From Oscillospiraceae bacterium (lineage in GTDB: Bacteria; Bacillota_A; Clostridia; Oscillospirales; Oscillospiraceae): 64,000 nt of DNA. Where the stretch lies: NCBI GenBank assembly GCA_024690695.1, contig JAILOS010000013.1, positions 1 to 64,000 of the forward strand. Direction: 5' to 3'. Positions 7,734 to 15,831 of this stretch are shown here, piece by piece. The notes beneath the pieces were generated by a model. That model saw only the letters and a list, made by a program, of their open reading frames with translations. It was not told where the DNA came from and searched no databases. The first letter of the stretch is position 1; every line of letters begins with the position of its first letter. A program made the position numbers and the translations under genes.

Positions 7734-8371
7734 CGGCGAAAAAGTACGCGTTTATCTGGGACCTCGACGGTACGCTGGCGGATTCCTACCCGGCGATCGT
7801 CCCCGCCGTGCGCGACTGTCTGGCCGCGCAGGGGCTGGAGCTGAGCGAGCGGGAGATCTACGCCGGCGTGATCGCCACGGCGGCCGGGACCTTTCTGGCG
7901 CAGACCGCGGCGCGGTACGGGCTTGACGAGGCCCGGCTGAAAAGCGAATTTGCCGCGCTCAACGACAGCCGCATCGAGGCGATCGCCGCGATGCCGCACG
8001 CCGCGGAGACGCTGGAGACGCTGGAGCGCGCGGGCTGCCGCCACTTTCTGTTCACCCACCGCGGCGCCTCCTGCCGGCCCATCCTCGAGCGGATCGGCCT
8101 GCTTCCGTTTTTCACCGAGCTCGTCACCGCGCTGGAAGGTTTTCTGCGCAAGCCCGAGCCGGACGCGATCCGGTATCTGCTGGGGAAATACGCGCTTGAG
8201 CCGGAAACCTGCTTTTACGTCGGCGACCGGCGCATCGACGTCGAGGCGGCGGTCAACGCCGGGATTGGCAGCATCCTGTTCCTGCCGCCGGGCAGCCCCG
8301 GCGCTCCGACCGGGCGCGAGAGCCTCCTCGTGCGCGACCTGCGTGAGATCCCCGCGCAAATCTTGCCCTGA
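7730..8371 (+). CDS. HAD-superfamily hydrolase, phosphoglycolate phosphatase-like
   Basis: A 213-residue phosphatase of HAD subfamily I with an alpha-helical cap. Motif I is DLDGTLADS (nucleophile Asp15 and acid Asp17), motif II is the Thr in LFTHRGAS, motif III is Lys in FLRKPEPD, and motif IV is VGDRRIDVEAA. It resembles Gph-type phosphatases; the substrate is not known. It is the last gene of the operon and is followed by a repeat-filled gap. Confidence 0.85.
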   Translation: MTAKKYAFIWDLDGTLADSYPAIVPAVRDCLAAQGLELSEREIYAGVIATAAGTFLAQTAARYGLDEARLKSEFAALNDSRIEAIAAMPHAAETLETLERAGCRHFLFTHRGASCRPILERIGLLPFFTELVTALEGFLRKPEPDAIRYLLGKYALEPETCFYVGDRRIDVEAAVNAGIGSILFLPPGSPGAPTGRESLLVRDLREIPAQILP

Positions 8372-8416
8372 AGGCTGACGCTCAGAATGACAGACGATTT
8401 TGCGTTTCAGCGGAAC

Positions 8417-8830
8417 GGGCGACCGTAGGGGCGACCCTTGCGGTCGCCCGTTGCCTTCCCCGCCGCAGCGGGGAAGGGGGACCGCGTCAGCGGTGGATGA
8501 GGTCCTTCTGCGGCGCAGCCGCCTGAAAAATCAAGGATAACGCAGCCGTGAGACGAGATCGGAAGGAAGCGACGTCGTCTCACGGCTGCGTTTGTCAAAG
8601 CTGACTTGTCGTTCTGAGCGTCAGCGAAGAATCTCCAGAGGGAAAGCGGGACGTCGAGGACGCCGTCCCCTACGGAGCGGAGGCGAGGGTTGCGCGGGAA
8701 AACGGGACGTCGAGGACGCCGTCCCCTACGGAGAGGAGGCGAGGTTCGCGCTGCGGGCGACCGCAAGGGTCGCCCCTACGGAGCGGAGGCGAGGGCTGCG
8801 CGGGCCGCCGGGGACGCTGGGCTTCGCGGA
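8417..8830. repeat. Repeat-rich intergenic region with direct and inverted copies
   Basis: A 27-base sequence at 8423-8449 (CCGTAGGGGCGACCCTTGCG...) is present as an exact inverted copy at 8755-8781. Between them a GC-rich unit starting CGGGACGTCGAGGACGCCGT begins at 8647 and again at 8703 (one mismatch over about 42 bases), and its tail CCCCTACGGAGCGGAGGCGAGG recurs at 8773. A perfect 18-bp hairpin sits at 8539-8592. The piece near 8450-8515 resembles repeats dispersed in Oscillospiraceae genomes. No coding sequence is credible here. Confidence 0.75.
8539..8592. terminator. Perfect 18-bp inverted repeat, possible bidirectional terminator
   Basis: The 18-base arm AACGCAGCCGTGAGACGA (8539-8556) pairs perfectly with 8575-8592, with an 18-base loop. 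It lies between the convergent HAD and VWA genes. The T-run is short (TTTG), so it may belong to a mobile repeat rather than be a normal terminator. Confidence 0.5.
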
Positions 8831-8843
8831 CGGCCTTTCCCGC

Positions 8844-9494
8844 TTATTTCTCCCCGCGCTTTTTGAAGTCCGCGGCGATCGGAGCGGCCCAGTCGGGAGC
8901 GATCTCCTTCGAGGCGCGGAAGCGGGCGAGCGTCCGGCCGACGACATCGTAGTTGAGCTTCGTGCCGGCCTCGTCGCAGGCGTAGCGCACGGCGCGGTCC
9001 TCGCGGATGCCGAAGCTGCGCGCGGCGGAGACGGCGTCCATGTTCGCGCCGAGGAAGAGAAATTCCCAGCCGTATTTTTCCCGCTCGTGCTCCACCATGC
9101 GGCGCACCTCGTCATAGCGGTAGGCGCGGCTGGCGTTCTCCATCCCGTCGGTCGTGATGACGAAGACGGTCTTGCCGGGGCGGTCCTCCTCCCGCGCGTA
9201 GCGGTGGATCTGGCTGATGTGATGCACGCTCCAGCCGATCGCGTCCAGCAGTGCGGTGCAGCCGCCGACGCGGTACTGCCGTTCGCTCAGCGGCTCCACC
9301 CTGTCCAGCGCCGCCCGGTCGTAGAGCAGCTCGTGGCGGTCGGAGAAGAGCACGGCCGTGATCAGCGCCTCGCCCGGCTCCTTCTTCTGCCGCTCCAGCA
9401 TCGCGTTGAAGCCGCCGATCGTGTCGCTCTCCAGCCCGGCCATCGAACCGCTGCGGTCCAGGATAAAAACGATCTCTGTCAGATTTTTGTTCAT
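8844..9494 (-). CDS. VWA (von Willebrand factor A) domain protein
   Basis: A 216-residue cytoplasmic protein that is essentially one VWA domain. The metal-ion-dependent adhesion site is intact: DRSGS near residue 13, a Thr in the GGCTALLDAI segment, and Asp in ITTDGMENAS. No signal peptide or membrane segment is seen. The start is supported by AAGGAAAGGGG upstream. It follows the macro/HTH gene on the same strand after 81 bases, suggesting a functional pair. Stand-alone cytoplasmic VWA proteins often act as adaptors in stress systems; that is inference. Confidence 0.85.
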   Translation of the reverse strand: MNKNLTEIVFILDRSGSMAGLESDTIGGFNAMLERQKKEPGEALITAVLFSDRHELLYDRAALDRVEPLSERQYRVGGCTALLDAIGWSVHHISQIHRYAREEDRPGKTVFVITTDGMENASRAYRYDEVRRMVEHEREKYGWEFLFLGANMDAVSAARSFGIREDRAVRYACDEAGTKLNYDVVGRTLARFRASKEIAPDWAAPIAADFKKRGEK

Positions 9495-9554
9495 GATTCA
9501 AAATCCCCTTTCCTTTGCTGTGCTTGCAGCATACCGCAAAGGAGAGGGGATTCG

Positions 9555-9571
9555 GTCAACCGGGAGTTGAC
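9555..9571. promoter_or_regulatory. Inverted repeat between the macro/HTH and VWA genes
   Basis: GTCAAC, five bases, GTTGAC forms a perfect 6-bp palindrome in the 81-base gap. On the minus strand its right arm supplies TTGACC, which could serve as a -35 box for the VWA gene (TATGCT lies 20 bases on, longer than ideal). It is a candidate operator, possibly for the HTH protein next door. Confidence 0.35.
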
Positions 9572-9575
9572 TTTT

Positions 9576-10640
9576 TCAGTTTTTCAGGCCCGTTTTCAGC
9601 AGCGGCAGGCCGCAGTCGTACAGCGCCTCGTTGATGAAGCTGACGCTGTAGATCCTCCGCTCGATGTAATACTGCACGACGAGATCCGTTTTGCTGCTGC
9701 GCGTCAACGCGTAGCCCGCCTTTTCCAGCAGCTTCTGCGTCCTCGGCAGATCCAGCTCCAGCCCGAGCGCAAGCTGGATGGCGGTGCTCTTGGTCGGCTG
9801 ATAGTCGCGGTTGCTGAGGATCTTGCTGAACAGCTGCTTGCTGATCTCGGCGCGCTTGTACACCTCGGAATCCTTGCCGCTGCGCTCCCGGAGCAGGTCG
9901 AGCAGATACTCGGAAAAGCTCGTTTCACGCGTTTTCAGCAGCTCCTCCAGCGAGCTCACCTTCAGCGCGGGGGCGGGCGGAGCGGCAGCGGGAAGAGCCC
10001 CCGCGGCCTTCCGCGGAGCCGCCGCCGGCCGGTACGGCGGCCGACGAGGCGCCTCAGAGCGGTTAAAGCGCGCGAAATCGGCCTCGAAACACGCGTCTTC
10101 CGCACAGCGCTCGGCGACGTAGTTGTCGTCGATATAGCTTTTCAGGTCGTCGAAGAGGGAGGAGGCGAGGCCGAAGGCTTCGGTGTTATAGAGCACGAGC
10201 AGGATCTGCATCTCGTGCTCCAGCAAAAAGTCGGTAAACGCTCCGATCGCGGTGGAGAGCGCCAGGTCGCGCGGAAAGCCGTAGCTCCCGGCGGCCATCA
10301 GCGGAAAGGCAACCGAGCGGCAGCCCAGCTCGTCGGCGAGCGTCAGCGCCGCGCCGTAGGCCCGGCGCAGCAGCGCCTCCTCGCCGTGCTGCCCGTCGAC
10401 CCACACGGGGCCCACCGTATGCAGCACGTACTTCGCGCGCAGGCGGAAGGCCGGCGTGGCCGCGGAGCAGCCCGGCTCGATCGCGCCGATCCGCTTTCTC
10501 GCCTCCAGCAGCTCGGGTCCGGCCGCCCGGTGGACGGCGAGATCCGTCCCGGCTCCGACGAGCGGCGCAGGATTGGCGGTGTTCACGATGGCGTCGGCCT
10601 CGACGCGGGCGAGGTCGTCGCGGATGATCCGAAAGGGCAT
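9576..10640 (-). CDS. Macro domain protein with C-terminal HTH-like domain
   Basis: A 354-residue two-domain protein. Residues 1-150 form a macro domain, which binds or hydrolyses ADP-ribose-type ligands: VEADAIVNTANP with the ligand-binding Asn, GAGTDLAVHRAAG, and the loop MAAGSYGFP. An Ala/Pro-rich linker follows (about 195-225). Residues 230-354 resemble a Cro/Xre-like helical module (EISKQLFSKILSNRDYQPTK, then TAIQLALGLEL) frequently joined to sensory domains in Clostridia. The ATG has AGGAG eight bases upstream and a TTGCCA/TAAAAT promoter. It pairs with the VWA gene downstream. Confidence 0.8.
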   Translation of the reverse strand: MPFRIIRDDLARVEADAIVNTANPAPLVGAGTDLAVHRAAGPELLEARKRIGAIEPGCSAATPAFRLRAKYVLHTVGPVWVDGQHGEEALLRRAYGAALTLADELGCRSVAFPLMAAGSYGFPRDLALSTAIGAFTDFLLEHEMQILLVLYNTEAFGLASSLFDDLKSYIDDNYVAERCAEDACFEADFARFNRSEAPRRPPYRPAAAPRKAAGALPAAAPPAPALKVSSLEELLKTRETSFSEYLLDLLRERSGKDSEVYKRAEISKQLFSKILSNRDYQPTKSTAIQLALGLELDLPRTQKLLEKAGYALTRSSKTDLVVQYYIERRIYSVSFINEALYDCGLPLLKTGLKN

Positions 10641-10670
10641 GGGCTCATCTCCTTTTTTGGCTTTCAGCCT

Positions 10671-10699
10671 ATTTTACCCCGAAAAAAGGCCGCTGGCAA
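10671..10699 (-). promoter_or_regulatory. Promoter of the macro/HTH-VWA pair
   Basis: On the minus strand TTGCCA (10694-10699), 17-base spacer, TAAAAT (10671-10676), about 30 bases before the start codon. Confidence 0.6.
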
Positions 10700-10725
10700 G
10701 AGCTGAAAGAAGGACAGAAAAGGCC

Positions 10726-10754
10726 TTGCCGAGGCGCGGGAAATAGAGTACAAT
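10726..10754 (+). promoter_or_regulatory. Promoter of the HD-GYP operon
   Basis: TTGCCG (10726-10731), 17-base spacer, TACAAT (10749-10754). It diverges from the macro-domain gene promoter 27 bases away. Confidence 0.6.
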
Positions 10755-10791
10755 AAAGAAAAATAAGTTGTCCCGGAGGAAATGACCGCAG

Positions 10792-12528
10792 ATGACCCAG
10801 TCGCTCTATTACGCGCTGTTTTTCGCCCTGTCCTTTGCGCTGACGCTGCTGTACGCGGCCCAGTGGCACAAGCACTTCGACGTACACATGACGGCGATCT
10901 TCCTGCTGATCCCGGTGATGAGCCTGCTCTACTGGCTCCTGTATGCCGGACACGACCAGGAGACCGCGATCGCGGCGATGAAGGTCATCTACGTCGGAAG
11001 CTGCTTTCTGCCCTGGCTGACCACGATGTGCGTGGCGAGCCTGTGCGGCGTCCGCGTCGGCCGCCCGATCCGCCTGATCTCGCTGCTGCTGAACACGCTC
11101 ATCTATCTCTCCGTGCTGACGGTTCCGGACTATCCGCTGTTCTACCGCAGCATCGAGCTGGTGCAGGTCGGCGGGGCTTGGGCGCTGACCAAGACCTACG
11201 GCCCCTTCCACACGGCCTACAACGCCTGCATCATCCTCTATCTGCTGGCGGATATGGCCATCATTTTCCACGGCTATCGAAAGAAGAAGCAGGTGTCCCG
11301 CCGGGTGCTGTTCCTGCTCTTCATCCCGATCCCGGTTTCGATCGCGGGCTATTTTGCCAACCATCTTTTCCTCGGCAGCGGCTATGAGATCATCCCGATC
11401 AACTACATGCTGGCCCAGGTCGTCTATCTGCTGATCGTGCGCCGGATGGTGCTCTACAACGTCAGCGAGATGGTGGCCGAGGCCGAGGTGCAGTCGGGCA
11501 ACACCGGCTTTATCACGACGGACTCCAAAGAGCGTTATCTGGGCAGCAACGAGACGGCCAAGGCGATCCTGCCCGAGCTCCGTCTGCTGCGGGTAGACCG
11601 CCCGGTGACGGACCGGGAGGAGCTGAAGGACACGGTTTGCGCCTGGCTGGAGCGCTATCGAAAGGACCCGAAGGACGGCCGCTTCCTCTATGCCCGGCAG
11701 GACCCGGACGGCGGCGGGGAGCGGATCTACACCGTCGCCGTCGGCGAGCTCTACGACGGGCGCCGGCGCTGCGGCTGGCGGATCTTCCTGGAGGACGACA
11801 CGCAGAACCAGAAGTACATCCGTCTGCTCGACCAGTACAACGCCGACCTGCAGGCCGAGGTGGACGCCAAGACCGAGCGCCTTGAGATCATGCACGACAA
11901 GCTGATCCTCGGCATGGCAGCGATGGTCGAAAGCCGCGACAACTCCACCGGCGGCCATATCCGCCGCACCAGCGAGGGCGTGCGGCTGCTGACCGAGGCG
12001 ATCCGGGAGACCGGGACGATGGAGCTGACGGACGCCTTCTGCAAAAAGCTCGTCAAGGCCGCGCCGATGCACGACCTCGGCAAGATCGCCGTGGACGACG
12101 CGGTGCTGCGCAAGCCGGGCCGCTTTACGCCGGAGGAGCGCGCGGAGATGCAGAAGCACGCCGCGGAGGGCGCGCGGATCGTCCGCAGCATCCTGCAGGA
12201 CACCGACGACGAGGAATTTCTGCGCATCGCCGAAAACGTCGCGCATTACCATCACGAGCGGGTGGACGGCTCGGGGTACCCGGAGGGCCTGAAGGGCGAC
12301 GGGATCCCGGTCGAGGCGCGGATCATGGCCGTGGCGGACGTGTACGACGCGCTGGTGAGCAAGCGCGTTTACAAAGAGAAGTTTTCCTTTGAGGACGCGG
12401 ACCGGATCGTTCTCGAGGGAATGGGCACGCAGTTCGATGCGCGCCTGCAGCCGTGCTACGAGGCGGCGAGGCCCCGGCTGGAGGCCTATTACGCCGCCGA
12501 GAGCCGAAAAGAAGGGGGATTATCATGA
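10792..12528 (+). CDS. Membrane HD-GYP domain protein with 7TM-type N-terminal sensor
   Basis: A 578-residue membrane signalling protein. Residues 1-225 have about seven transmembrane helices resembling the histidine-kinase N-terminal 7TM region. Residues 235-350 form a PAS-like segment, then a short coiled coil leads to an HD-GYP phosphodiesterase domain: the first His in GGHIRR, the HD pair at His427-Asp428 (MHDLGKIA), HHER and the GYP triplet at 495-497, with DVYDAL after. Such domains hydrolyse cyclic di-GMP or related dinucleotides. It heads a six-gene operon and overlaps the next gene by four bases. Confidence 0.88.
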   Translation: MTQSLYYALFFALSFALTLLYAAQWHKHFDVHMTAIFLLIPVMSLLYWLLYAGHDQETAIAAMKVIYVGSCFLPWLTTMCVASLCGVRVGRPIRLISLLLNTLIYLSVLTVPDYPLFYRSIELVQVGGAWALTKTYGPFHTAYNACIILYLLADMAIIFHGYRKKKQVSRRVLFLLFIPIPVSIAGYFANHLFLGSGYEIIPINYMLAQVVYLLIVRRMVLYNVSEMVAEAEVQSGNTGFITTDSKERYLGSNETAKAILPELRLLRVDRPVTDREELKDTVCAWLERYRKDPKDGRFLYARQDPDGGGERIYTVAVGELYDGRRRCGWRIFLEDDTQNQKYIRLLDQYNADLQAEVDAKTERLEIMHDKLILGMAAMVESRDNSTGGHIRRTSEGVRLLTEAIRETGTMELTDAFCKKLVKAAPMHDLGKIAVDDAVLRKPGRFTPEERAEMQKHAAEGARIVRSILQDTDDEEFLRIAENVAHYHHERVDGSGYPEGLKGDGIPVEARIMAVADVYDALVSKRVYKEKFSFEDADRIVLEGMGTQFDARLQPCYEAARPRLEAYYAAESRKEGGLS

Positions 12529-13643
12529 GTTCAGCCGTTTATTTCACCGATTTCCACGCGACACCCCGGGAGAACCTCCCGCAGAAGCTGCACCGCCTGA
12601 TGAAGCGGGCCGGCTTTGAGACCATCGACTTTGAAGACCGCTACGCCGCGATCAAGATCCATTTCGGCGAGCTCGGCAATCTGGCGCACCTGCGCCCGCA
12701 GTACGCGAAGGTCGTCGCGGACTATGTGCGCGAGCGCGGCGGCAAGCCCTTCCTCACCGACTGCAACACCCTCTACGTCGGCAGCCGCAAGAACGCCCTG
12801 GATCACCTGGATACCGCCTATCTCAACGGCTTTTCGCCGCTGCAGACCGGCTGCCACGTGATCATTGCCGACGGCCTCAAGGGCAGCGACGAGACGCCGG
12901 TGCCGATCGGCCTGCCCTACGTCAGGGAGGCGAAGATCGGCCGGGCGATCATGGACGCCGATATCGTGATCTCGCTGACGCATTTCAAGGGCCACGAGTC
13001 GGCCGGCTTCGGCGGGGCGCTGAAGAATCTCGGCATGGGCAGCGGCTCGCGCGCCGGCAAGATGGAGCAGCACTGCGAGGGCAAGCCCTTCGTCGAGACC
13101 GAGCAATGCGTCGGCTGCGGCTCCTGCGCGCGCATCTGCGCCCACGGCGCGCCGCAGATCGTCGGCGGCAAGGCGAGCATCGACCACGACAAGTGCGTCG
13201 GCTGCGGCCGCTGCCTTGCGATCTGCCCGAAAAACGCGATCGAACCGAGCTGGTCGGACTCCAACGCGATCCTCTCCTGCAAGATCTCCGAATACGCCTT
13301 CGCGGTCGTCAAGGACCGCCCGGCCTTCCACGTCTCGCTGATCTGCGACGTCTCGCCGAACTGCGACTGCCACGAGGAGAACGACGTGCCGATCATCCCG
13401 AACGTCGGCATGCTGGCCTCCTTCGACCCGGTGGCGCTCGACCAGGCCTGCGTCGACCTGTGCAATCAGACGCCGGTCAACCCGGGCAGCCGCCTCGACC
13501 GGCACATCAAGCGCTTCTGGGACGAGGACGCCAACCACGAGTACTTCCATCTCAACCACCCGGACGCCGAGTGGGAGGCGGGGCTCGTCCACGCCGAGGA
13601 GATCGGCCTCGGCAGCCGGAGCTACGAACTGATCAAAATCTGA
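12525..13643 (+). CDS. DUF362 protein with two 4Fe-4S clusters
   Basis: A 372-residue cytoplasmic iron-sulphur protein. The N-terminal and C-terminal parts form a DUF362 domain (for example KIHFGELGN and SLTHFKGHESAGFGG). Inserted between them is a bacterial ferredoxin unit with two complete CxxCxxCxxxC motifs, one at CVGCGSCARIC and one at CVGCGRCLAIC. A further Cys cluster, CDVSPNCDC, occurs later. Its redox partner is unknown. The start overlaps the HD-GYP stop (ATGA) with GAAGGGGG upstream. Confidence 0.85.
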   Translation: MSSAVYFTDFHATPRENLPQKLHRLMKRAGFETIDFEDRYAAIKIHFGELGNLAHLRPQYAKVVADYVRERGGKPFLTDCNTLYVGSRKNALDHLDTAYLNGFSPLQTGCHVIIADGLKGSDETPVPIGLPYVREAKIGRAIMDADIVISLTHFKGHESAGFGGALKNLGMGSGSRAGKMEQHCEGKPFVETEQCVGCGSCARICAHGAPQIVGGKASIDHDKCVGCGRCLAICPKNAIEPSWSDSNAILSCKISEYAFAVVKDRPAFHVSLICDVSPNCDCHEENDVPIIPNVGMLASFDPVALDQACVDLCNQTPVNPGSRLDRHIKRFWDEDANHEYFHLNHPDAEWEAGLVHAEEIGLGSRSYELIKI

Positions 13644-13660
13644 AACAGGAGGGAGAAGCC

Positions 13661-14329
13661 ATGTTCCGATTCTGGGGAGACGGGTCGCAGGAGGCGAAGA
13701 GCCTCGTGGAGGCGATCCGCGTCAGAAGCACCGAGAATTTCAACTGGACCTTTATCTTTATTCTGGCCGTCGTGTTCTACGTCTACTGGTCGGAGATCCA
13801 CAAAAAGAACACGGAGGCGGTCTGCGCGGGCCTCGCGCTCTACGGCGTCCACTGGCTGTACGAGATCGCGAACGCCGTGATCGGCCGCGTCTTCGGCTAT
13901 CCGCTGTGGTCGGTGTCCAACGCCTCGACCACCTTCATCCTGCTCGTCGGCGTGTGCTGGGAGCTGTCGATGATGTTCTCGCTCGCGGGCATCATCTCCT
14001 TCAAGATGATGCCGCAGGACCGGACGAAGCGTTATTTCGCCAAGAACGGGAAGAAGGGGATCAGCTGCAGGCTCGTCGTCGCGCTGGAGATGGCGCTGCT
14101 CTTCGCGCTGTTCGAGTCCTTCCTGGCCGGCACGAGCAATCATTCCTTCATCTGGGTATACAGGTGGTGGGGCGTGCTGCCGGTGTTCGTCACGACCTAT
14201 ATCCCCTTCTTCCTCGCGGCCAATTACGTGCCGGACATGGAGCCGAAGAAGCGGAAGACCTTCCTGCTCGTTGAATGGGGCGCCGTCGCGCTGCTGCTGG
14301 CGGTGCTGATCCCGCTGGGCGTGATCTGA
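13661..14329 (+). CDS. Integral membrane protein of unknown function
   Basis: A 222-residue protein with about six transmembrane segments. There is a conserved-looking aromatic stretch (YGVHWLYEIANAVI) and a charged loop DRTKRYFAKNGKKG between helices. I do not recognise the family. The ATG at 13661 has GGAGGGAG a few bases upstream; the frame is open far upstream only as an antisense-like artefact of GC-rich sequence. It lies 17 bases after the DUF362 gene in the same operon. Confidence 0.7.
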   Translation: MFRFWGDGSQEAKSLVEAIRVRSTENFNWTFIFILAVVFYVYWSEIHKKNTEAVCAGLALYGVHWLYEIANAVIGRVFGYPLWSVSNASTTFILLVGVCWELSMMFSLAGIISFKMMPQDRTKRYFAKNGKKGISCRLVVALEMALLFALFESFLAGTSNHSFIWVYRWWGVLPVFVTTYIPFFLAANYVPDMEPKKRKTFLLVEWGAVALLLAVLIPLGVI

Positions 14330-14333
14330 CGTG

Positions 14334-15131
14334 ATGAACGCGCAGAACGGACGCCTGCGCCTCAGCGCGGGGGAGATGGACTATATCCGCTTCGGCGGCG
14401 GGGAGAAGACGCTGGTGCTGCTCCCCGGGCTCAGCGACGGACTGAAGACCGTGAAGGGGATGGCGATTCCCTTCGCGCTGCTGTACCGCGCGCTGACGAA
14501 GGACTTCACGGTGTACGCGTTCAGCCGCCGCGAGCCGCTGCCGCCGCGGATGACGACGCGCGAGATGGCCGCCGACCAGGACGAGGCGATGGACGCGCTC
14601 GGCCTGCGAAGGGCCGCCGTCGTCGGCATCTCGCAGGGCGGGATGATCGCCCAGTGGCTGGCGATCGATCACCCCGGGCGGGTCGGGAGGCTGGTGCTGA
14701 CCGTGACGCTGAGCCGCCCGAACGACGCTGCCCGCGAGGCGATCGGGACCTGGACGGAGCTCGCGCAGCGCGGCGACTACAAGGGGCTGATGCTGGATAC
14801 GGCGGAGCGTTCCTACACGGAAAAACGCGTCCGGCAGATGCGCGCGGCGTACGCGCTGCTCGGGAACCTCGGCAGGCCGAAGAGCTTCGACCGCTTTCTG
14901 ACACAGGCGGACGCCTGCCGGACGCACGACGCCTTTGAGGAGCTTGCGCGCATCGGCTGCCCGACGCTGGTAATCGGCGGTACGGACGACCGGATCGCCA
15001 CCGCGGCGGCTTCGCGGGAGCTCGCGGAGCGGATCCCGGGGGCGGAGCTGTTCCTGTACGAGGGGCTCGGCCACGGGCTCTACGAGGAGGCGCCCGATTT
15101 CTGGACGCGCGCCGCGGCCTTCTGCCGCTGA
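14334..15131 (+). CDS. Alpha/beta-fold hydrolase
   Basis: A 265-residue hydrolase. The nucleophile elbow is GISQGG with Ser in the centre (about residue 104), the acid is probably Asp in GGTDDRI, and the base is His in GLGHGLYEE. It resembles small esterases or 3-oxoadipate enol-lactonase-type enzymes; the substrate is not known. Either the GTG at 14331 or the ATG at 14334 begins the gene, with the upstream stop only a few bases away, so it is tightly coupled to the preceding membrane protein. Confidence 0.85.
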   Translation: MNAQNGRLRLSAGEMDYIRFGGGEKTLVLLPGLSDGLKTVKGMAIPFALLYRALTKDFTVYAFSRREPLPPRMTTREMAADQDEAMDALGLRRAAVVGISQGGMIAQWLAIDHPGRVGRLVLTVTLSRPNDAAREAIGTWTELAQRGDYKGLMLDTAERSYTEKRVRQMRAAYALLGNLGRPKSFDRFLTQADACRTHDAFEELARIGCPTLVIGGTDDRIATAAASRELAERIPGAELFLYEGLGHGLYEEAPDFWTRAAAFCR

Positions 15132-15145
15132 GAGAGGGGAGAAAA

Positions 15146-15817
15146 ATGGACAAAAAGCTGTTTGCCTCGGCGCTGATCAAGTTTTTCGCCGGGCTGCTGT
15201 TGGTCGGGCTGCTGATCTTTCTGCCGGCCGGCACCTTCGACTTCTGGCAGGGCTGGCTCCTGCTGGGGGTGCTGTTTGTCCCGATGTTCGCCGCGGGGCT
15301 CGTGATGATGGCCAAAAGCCCGGAGCTGCTGCGCAGCCGCCTCAACGCCAAAGAGGAGCAGACCGAGCAGAAGACCGTGGTCGCGCTCAGCGGGCTGATG
15401 TTTCTGGCGGCCTTCGTGCTCGCGGGGCTGAACCGCCGCTTTCTCTGGGCGCTGCTGCCGGATGCGGTAAGCTGGATCGCCGCAGCGGTTTTCCTGCTCG
15501 CCTATGCGCTCTACGCCGAGGTGCTGCGCGAAAACGCCTGGCTCTCCCGCACGATTGAGGTGCAGGAGGGGCAGAAGGTCGTTGATACGGGGCTGTACGG
15601 GATCGTGCGGCACCCGATGTACGCGGTCACGCTGCCGCTGTTCCTCTCGATGCCGCTGATCCTCGGCTCGCTTCTCGCTTTCGCGGTGACGCTGATCTAC
15701 GTCCCGATCATCGTGCTGCGTATCCGCAACGAGGAGCAGGTGCTCGAACGGGACCTCGAGGGCTACGCTGAATACAAAACGCGGGTCAGATACCGCCTGA
15801 TCCCGCACGTCTGGTAA
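15146..15817 (+). CDS. Isoprenylcysteine carboxyl methyltransferase (ICMT)-like membrane protein
   Basis: A 223-residue membrane protein with about five helices. The C-terminal half carries the ICMT/PEMT-type SAM-binding signature: GLYGIVRHPMYA, then RIRNEEQVLERDLEGYAEY. Bacterial members are phospholipid or small-molecule methyltransferases of mostly unknown substrate. It starts 14 bases after the hydrolase gene with GAGAGGGGAG upstream. Confident in family, not in substrate. Confidence 0.85.
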   Translation: MDKKLFASALIKFFAGLLLVGLLIFLPAGTFDFWQGWLLLGVLFVPMFAAGLVMMAKSPELLRSRLNAKEEQTEQKTVVALSGLMFLAAFVLAGLNRRFLWALLPDAVSWIAAAVFLLAYALYAEVLRENAWLSRTIEVQEGQKVVDTGLYGIVRHPMYAVTLPLFLSMPLILGSLLAFAVTLIYVPIIVLRIRNEEQVLERDLEGYAEYKTRVRYRLIPHVW

Positions 15818-15831
15818 AGGAGAGAACCGCG

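Noticed and set aside
5907..8371. Toxin-antitoxin or restriction-modification locus
   Set aside because: No methyltransferase or small antitoxin-like partner accompanies the nuclease-like gene; the neighbours are metabolic or RNA-end enzymes.
8417..8830. CRISPR array
   Set aside because: The repeats are few, unequal in length, partly inverted and without unique spacers; no cas genes are present.
8592..10706. A very long plus-strand open frame (704 codons)
   Set aside because: It is antisense to the VWA and macro-domain genes and crosses the repeat region; its translation is Arg/Ala/Gln-rich with no domain. A by-product of GC-rich codon bias.
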